Below, piece after piece: positions 60,209-64,000 of a DNA stretch of 64,000 bases. Positions within the stretch are counted from its first letter, which is position 1. The number at the start of each line of letters is the position of its first letter. Made by a program: the position numbers and the translations under genes. The notes under the pieces are model-generated. The model was not told the origin of the DNA. It worked only from the letters and a program-made list of their open reading frames with translations, and ran no database searches. The stretch spans positions 1 to 64,000 of the forward strand of contig CAXEUY010000002.1 of the NCBI GenBank assembly GCA_963999645.1, in the 5' to 3' direction. Source of the DNA: MedAcidi-G1 sp002294285 (lineage in GTDB: Bacteria > Actinomycetota > Acidimicrobiia > Acidimicrobiales > MedAcidi-G1).

Positions 60209-60841
60209 TTATGAAAAATAGTTTTCTTCCATAAAACTCGCATAGTTGCTACATAATACAGGCGCTCCTTCTTCGGGAGGATCTCCATCAGTTACTGGCG
60301 CATTTATTGCTTCGAGGGAGTCGTTTTGCCTGACCATTATTCGAACGTAAGAAATCTCAGCGCCAGCAATTAGTTCAGATGCGGTACAGACCAACATGGC
60401 GAAAGCAAGGCGGTTACTTTTTGAGTCGTCCTGAGGGAAACCATCGAGGCTGTCTAAATGGATTTCCAGTAGTGCTTCTTCGTGAATAACCCCGATAACT
60501 TCACTTCCTTCAGCGAAAGGTGAAACCAGTTGCGTTTCTTGTTCCGCTAAAGTTGGGCCTGCTAAAACTTGGGCAAGAATAACGTTAATTGAACCGTCAC
60601 TTGAAATCTCTCGATTTACTGGTTCGAGTTTCATTTCTCCATCTTCGTTTGCTTTAGCAAGAAATATTTTTACAGTTTCGTTTGGTGTCGGTGCTTGTGT
60701 GGTTGTTGAAGCGGCAGGTAGAAGAGCATCAGGGAGATTCATTGAGAGTTCTCGTGGCTCTTCATCTAGAGGAATACTGCATCCTGTTAATAAGATTGCA
60801 ACCGTCATTGGGATAGCCAGAAAGGAATTTTTCACGTTCAC
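60209..60841 (-). CDS. GerMN-domain lipoprotein (LpqB-like)
   Basis: Secreted lipoprotein, 210 residues: signal peptide with lipobox LLTGC (Cys21), then a linker and a GerMN domain (about 55-190). In mycobacteria and corynebacteria the LpqB lipoprotein, which contains GerMN, is encoded after mtrA-mtrB and modulates MtrB signalling. Here the order is the same, and its start overlaps the kinase gene by 4 nt, supporting a functional link. It is much shorter than LpqB, lacking the C-terminal beta-propeller. Confidence 0.82.
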   Translation of the reverse strand: MNVKNSFLAIPMTVAILLTGCSIPLDEEPRELSMNLPDALLPAASTTTQAPTPNETVKIFLAKANEDGEMKLEPVNREISSDGSINVILAQVLAGPTLAEQETQLVSPFAEGSEVIGVIHEEALLEIHLDSLDGFPQDDSKSNRLAFAMLVCTASELIAGAEISYVRIMVRQNDSLEAINAPVTDGDPPEEGAPVLCSNYASFMEENYFS

Positions 60842-62259
60842 TCTTCTTCCCTTAAAGGTAGTTCAATAACAAACCTAGAGCCTGTTTCGGATTTTGTAAC
60901 ACTGATATCTTCAACCCACACTCTTCCTCCATGGAGACGAGCATCCTCTTGCACTAGGCTTAGTCCCAAACCGGTTCCTCCGTCATCTCCGCGTTGTCCA
61001 CTACTTGATCCTCGTGAGAAACGATCGAATATTATTTTCCTTTCCTCTTCTGAAATGCCTGGCCCATTATCTTCCACAGCGATTTTGATTGTACTTTCAG
61101 TATTCAAAACCTCGATAGCTGTAGGTCCTGACCCGTAGCGATTTGCATTGTCTAAAAGGTTGGAGAGTGCTCTCGCCAAACGTCTTTTATCAACTCTTAT
61201 CACCAAAGAGTCAGCGTTTTCAGGTAGTACGTAATTAATCGAGTTATCGTTTCGCGTGGCGGCTCTTATGAACTGGTAGACGTTAACTTCTTCTAGTTCT
61301 AGTGACGCTGCTCCAGCGTCATATCCTGATATCTCAAGAAGTTCCGAAACCAGGCGATTGAAACGTTCAAGGTCTCTAGATAAAAGATCGAGTGCAGTTT
61401 GTGATGGTTCCGAAAGTTCTCCTTTTCTCGACTCAAGGACTCCAACGCTTGCTTTAAGGGTTGTTAAGGGGCTTCTTAGCTCGTGACTTACTTCGGAAGC
61501 GAACCGAGCGTCTCTGTGTATTCGTTCTTCTAAGGCTTTCGCCATTTCATTGAATGACTCGGAAAGACGATTTAGATCTGGGTCACTTTGGGGTATTAGT
61601 CGCGTATCTAATCGACCGCCAGCAATTGCTTCTGCTGCTTCTCTAACACGTCTCAAAGGTCTTAGTGTTCGTCTACTTATCCACCAGCCAAGAAGCGCGG
61701 CTAGAGAGGTGACGCCTGTGCCTGCACCAAAAAGGATTATCCGAAGGTCGCTTAATGTTTTCTCCAAGTCAGATAGATCAACGACTGCAAAATAGGCTGC
61801 ATCGAAGACTTGAAGTGGAATGCCTAGAATTAAACGTCTTTTACCATTGATTTCCGCTCTAAGTTGGCCTGCTTCAAGTTCAGAGACACGATTTAAGATG
61901 TTCTGAGGCAAGTCTTCTCTGTCTAACTCCTGAGATGGGAGCCAGTCGTCGCCTATTCTTATAAGCCTCTGGCTACCTTCTATTTTGGTCATGGAATCAA
62001 CGATTGAAGGCAAATCTTCTACGGATGAATCTGGTGTCAGCTGGTTAGATAAGCGAGTGGCGTTGGTTAATGCGAAGGCAGAAGCAGAGTTCTCGCGACT
62101 TTCAACTAGTTGTTGTCTCGTGAGTACAAGAGTCGCCCCGGACAATCCAATCGACACAAGCAAACCACCGATTGCAAAAAATAAGGAAATTCTACTTTGA
62201 AGACCTAACTTTATTCTGTAAGTGCTGTTTCTTTGAGTTTCGGTTTCTTCATCTAACAT
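60838..62259 (-). CDS. Sensor histidine kinase, MtrB-like
   Basis: Membrane sensor kinase of 473 residues. It has transmembrane helices at about 24-46 and 172-195 with an extracytoplasmic sensor domain between, a HAMP domain (about 196-248), the H-box with His259 in SEVSHELRSP, and a HATPase domain with N (NLLDNANRYG), G1 (VEDNGPGIS) and G2 (GTGLGLSLV) boxes. It is translated 24 nt after the response regulator and is overlapped by the GerMN lipoprotein, matching the MtrA-MtrB-LpqB layout. The signal sensed is unknown. Confidence 0.92.
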   Translation of the reverse strand: MLDEETETQRNSTYRIKLGLQSRISLFFAIGGLLVSIGLSGATLVLTRQQLVESRENSASAFALTNATRLSNQLTPDSSVEDLPSIVDSMTKIEGSQRLIRIGDDWLPSQELDREDLPQNILNRVSELEAGQLRAEINGKRRLILGIPLQVFDAAYFAVVDLSDLEKTLSDLRIILFGAGTGVTSLAALLGWWISRRTLRPLRRVREAAEAIAGGRLDTRLIPQSDPDLNRLSESFNEMAKALEERIHRDARFASEVSHELRSPLTTLKASVGVLESRKGELSEPSQTALDLLSRDLERFNRLVSELLEISGYDAGAASLELEEVNVYQFIRAATRNDNSINYVLPENADSLVIRVDKRRLARALSNLLDNANRYGSGPTAIEVLNTESTIKIAVEDNGPGISEEERKIIFDRFSRGSSSGQRGDDGGTGLGLSLVQEDARLHGGRVWVEDISVTKSETGSRFVIELPLREEE

Positions 62260-62283
62260 AGGTATTCAGCTCTATTGCCTGCA

Positions 62284-62967
62284 CTAAAATTGAGTTTGAA
62301 GTTTGTAACCCATCCCTCGAACTGTTACTACGTACTTAGGATTAGCAGGATCGATTTCAACTTTTGTTCTAAGCCTCCTGACGTGAACGTCTACAAGCCT
62401 GCTATCTCCAAAATAGTCATAACCCCAAACTCTTTCTAGTAGATCTTCGCGACTTAGAACTTTTCCGTTGTTGCTTGCTAGTTCGACTAAAAGCTTAAAT
62501 TCCGTACGTGTTAGGTGAACTTCTTTACCGGCGATTCTCACCATTCCTTCATCGGCAATTATTTCGAGTTGGTCAAATGTGAAATTTGAAGGTGCACCGA
62601 CTGTTTTAGAGCGTCTAAGAAGAGCTCTAACGCGCGCCGATAATTCTTTTGGATCGAAAGGTTTCCTGAGATAATCATCTGCCCCTGCTTCTAATCCGGC
62701 GACAACATCATGACTATCAGCTCGGGCGGTAACCATTACGATTGGCACGTCACCCAGACGTCTAATTTTCCTGCAGACCTCAAATCCATCAATCCCAGGA
62801 AGCATGATGTCTATTAGAACGACATCGCTAGGATGCCTCGAAAACGACGCTAATGCATCTTCACCATTTGAGGTCTCTTCAACCTCCCAACCTTCCTCTT
62901 GAAGGGCGAGACTTACAGCTGTTCTAATTCTTTCGTCATCCTCTACCGTGAGAATCCTTACACTCAT
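62284..62967 (-). CDS. OmpR-family response regulator, MtrA-like
   Basis: DNA-binding response regulator of 227 residues. The receiver domain has the acidic pocket near Asp10-Asp11, phosphoacceptor Asp53 in VLIDIMLPG, Thr in MVTARAD and Lys in LRKPFDPKEL; the winged-helix domain ends with GYDYFGDSRLVDVHVRRL. It resembles MtrA and related wall-control regulators by eye, and the downstream kinase/GerMN order supports that. No clear leaderless -10 element or Shine-Dalgarno sequence is visible before its ATG. Confidence 0.92.
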   Translation of the reverse strand: MSVRILTVEDDERIRTAVSLALQEEGWEVEETSNGEDALASFSRHPSDVVLIDIMLPGIDGFEVCRKIRRLGDVPIVMVTARADSHDVVAGLEAGADDYLRKPFDPKELSARVRALLRRSKTVGAPSNFTFDQLEIIADEGMVRIAGKEVHLTRTEFKLLVELASNNGKVLSREDLLERVWGYDYFGDSRLVDVHVRRLRTKVEIDPANPKYVVTVRGMGYKLQTQF

Positions 62968-63076
62968 ACTCTAATGTTGCCTTATTTATTGCTGCTTTGT
63001 GGCATTTGGGGTAATTGAAATTCTTTCTTATTTCAGATTCCTAGAGAGATTCTTGATTTTTAAGTGTTTTTACATT

Positions 63077-63967
63077 CTATTTTGAAGTGTTTTGACTTTT
63101 GATTATCAGTTCGACTACCTGATCAATCAGAAGTTCTGAGGCTGCTACAGTGATCGCTGTTTTTGAAATATTCGAAGCTCTGTCAAGAATCTTTATATCT
63201 GCATTTTTGGATTCATCTAAGCCACCTCTATCTATGGTCACCACTTTCCCGCCGGCGTGTTTGACTAAAGCATGGCCAGCGGAGATATCCCATGGTGAAA
63301 GACCATATTCAAAAAATGCATCCACGCGTCCGCATGCCACAGATGCCAGATCAAATGCAGCACCTCCTATTCGACGGATGTCTCGAACGTTGGGGAGTAT
63401 GCCAGTTAGATTCTTTGCTTGAGTTTCACGATATTTTGAGTTGTAAGAAAATCCGGTTGCTATCAAAGCTCTCGATAGATTTTTTGTTTTACTGACTTCA
63501 ACCGTTTCTCCATTCCGTTTTGTCCCATGGCTAGATGAAGCACTGAATAGTTCGCCTAGTAAGGGGGCGTAAAGAGCACCGACTTCAGTTTTATTGTTGA
63601 TTTCCACTCCAAGCGATATTGAAAATCCAGGATGCCCGTATATAAAATTTGTCGTACCATCTATCGGGTCGATCAGCCATTTGACTGCGTTCTCTCCGGA
63701 TACGTAGGTTCCTTCTTCGCATATGATTTCGTCTTCAGGTCTTTGCGTGGAAATGTGTTCTGCGATTTCTTTTTCAGCCCATTCATCAATTTCAGTAACC
63801 ATATCTGTCACTGAACTTTTGGAACTGACTTGATGGGAGGAACCGACTTTATTTTCTACTTCTTTACCAATTTTTATGGCTATATCAGAAGCAAGGAGTC
63901 TTATATCTTCTTCAAGTGAGTTTTTATTCAACTGGGTATCTTTCCCGAATCGACTGTTGCTTTTCAT
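63077..63967 (-). CDS. Inositol monophosphatase family protein
   Basis: Mg-dependent phosphatase of the IMPase/FBPase fold, about 296 residues. Motif 1 reads IDPIDGTTNFIYG and motif 2 SPWDISAGHALVKHAGG, with the upstream CEEG supplying a further acidic ligand. It may dephosphorylate inositol 1-phosphate for phosphatidylinositol synthesis, consistent with a PimB-like gene nearby, but histidinol-phosphatase or FBPase activities are alternatives. ATG 63967 has GGAG about 10 nt upstream; the open frame continues to a TTG at the window edge. Confidence 0.86.
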   Translation of the reverse strand: MKSNSRFGKDTQLNKNSLEEDIRLLASDIAIKIGKEVENKVGSSHQVSSKSSVTDMVTEIDEWAEKEIAEHISTQRPEDEIICEEGTYVSGENAVKWLIDPIDGTTNFIYGHPGFSISLGVEINNKTEVGALYAPLLGELFSASSSHGTKRNGETVEVSKTKNLSRALIATGFSYNSKYRETQAKNLTGILPNVRDIRRIGGAAFDLASVACGRVDAFFEYGLSPWDISAGHALVKHAGGKVVTIDRGGLDESKNADIKILDRASNISKTAITVAASELLIDQVVELIIKSQNTSK

Positions 63968-64000
63968 TTGTTTTCCACTCCGCCATAGCTTTAAGTGCAA

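Noticed and set aside
62968..63076. Short imperfect repeats (GATTC...) between the response regulator and IMPase genes
   Set aside because: Too short and imperfect to support an operator or terminator.
1..64000. CRISPR array, insertion sequence, prophage or integrated element
   Set aside because: No direct repeat arrays, transposase, integrase, terminal inverted repeats or phage structural genes were seen; tRNA-Ala is not followed by an integrase.

Overview
The window reads as chromosomal DNA of an uncultured low-GC actinobacterium, most likely marine and of the Acidimicrobiia type. The reasons are an actinobacterial gene order (nadD / LytR-C-domain protein / rsfS; response regulator / histidine kinase / GerMN lipoprotein in the MtrA-MtrB-LpqB order; radical SAM TIGR03960 / DUF2344 / RNase E/G / rplU / rpmA / obgE / proB), two LLM-class (F420/flavin type) oxidoreductases, a class II DAHP synthase, a PimB-like mannosyltransferase, a PAC2 protein and AT-leaning base composition (judged by eye, not counted). 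I see no insertion sequences, integrases, phage genes, CRISPR arrays or rRNA genes, so it looks like ordinary, densely packed core genome with one accessory-looking envelope-glycan region.

Layout. 0-5.8 kb: the elongasome operon mreB-mreC-mreD-mrdA(PBP2)-rodA. 5.8-13.2 kb: radical SAM pair, RNase E/G, L21, L27, Obg GTPase and ProB. 13.2-19.7 kb: murJ lipid II flippase (-), MoxR ATPase plus CoxE-like VWA protein (+), class II DAHP synthase and a sigma-70 factor with a short domain 3 (both -). 19.9-23.2 kb: nadD, LytR_C protein, rsfS, threonine aldolase. 23.2-28.6 kb: small-molecule oxidoreductases (SnoaL-like x2, VOC x2, SDR x2, ThuA-like, LLM). 28.6-33.1 kb: tRNA-Ala(GGC), leuS, PAC2 protein, APH-like kinase. 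33.2-41.1 kb: CnoX-like thioredoxin, then acyl-CoA type enzymes (OB-fold protein, thiolase, two crotonases, thioesterase, SDR), a nucleotidyltransferase, a second LLM enzyme and a 5'-nucleotidase-like phosphatase. 41.2-54.2 kb: an envelope glycan region with two anchored SGNH hydrolases, GT2 plus DUF2304, a GNAT-like protein, two paralogous GT39-like GT-C enzymes flanking a NodB deacetylase, a UDP-galactopyranose-mutase-like flavoprotein, another GT-C enzyme and a PIG-V-like enzyme. 54.2-64 kb: a secreted TAP-like hydrolase, a small CxxC/CxxC protein, queG, pimB-like GT4, an SRPBCC protein, glycerol kinase, the MtrAB-LpqB-like system and an inositol monophosphatase family enzyme.

How the parts work together. 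The first and last thirds are largely about making and monitoring the cell envelope: elongasome, lipid II flipping, PIM-like lipid synthesis, a surface glycan route whose parts parallel ArnC/ArnD/ArnT, and a two-component system of the kind that controls the wall in other Actinobacteria. The middle is housekeeping translation plus a coenzyme A/flavin-type catabolic block without an obvious substrate.

The most informative non-coding pattern is a TANNNT hexamer placed 6-7 nt before the start codon of at least thirteen genes that lack a Shine-Dalgarno sequence, on both strands. This is the spacing expected of a -10 element for leaderless mRNA. It also decides several start codons (L21, MoxR, the GT-C gene at 51.6 kb, the TAP-like lipoprotein). 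No genuinely new system is proven here; the glycan locus and several proteins with altered key motifs (Obg G4, SGNH triad, thiolase, sigma domain 3) are the best leads.
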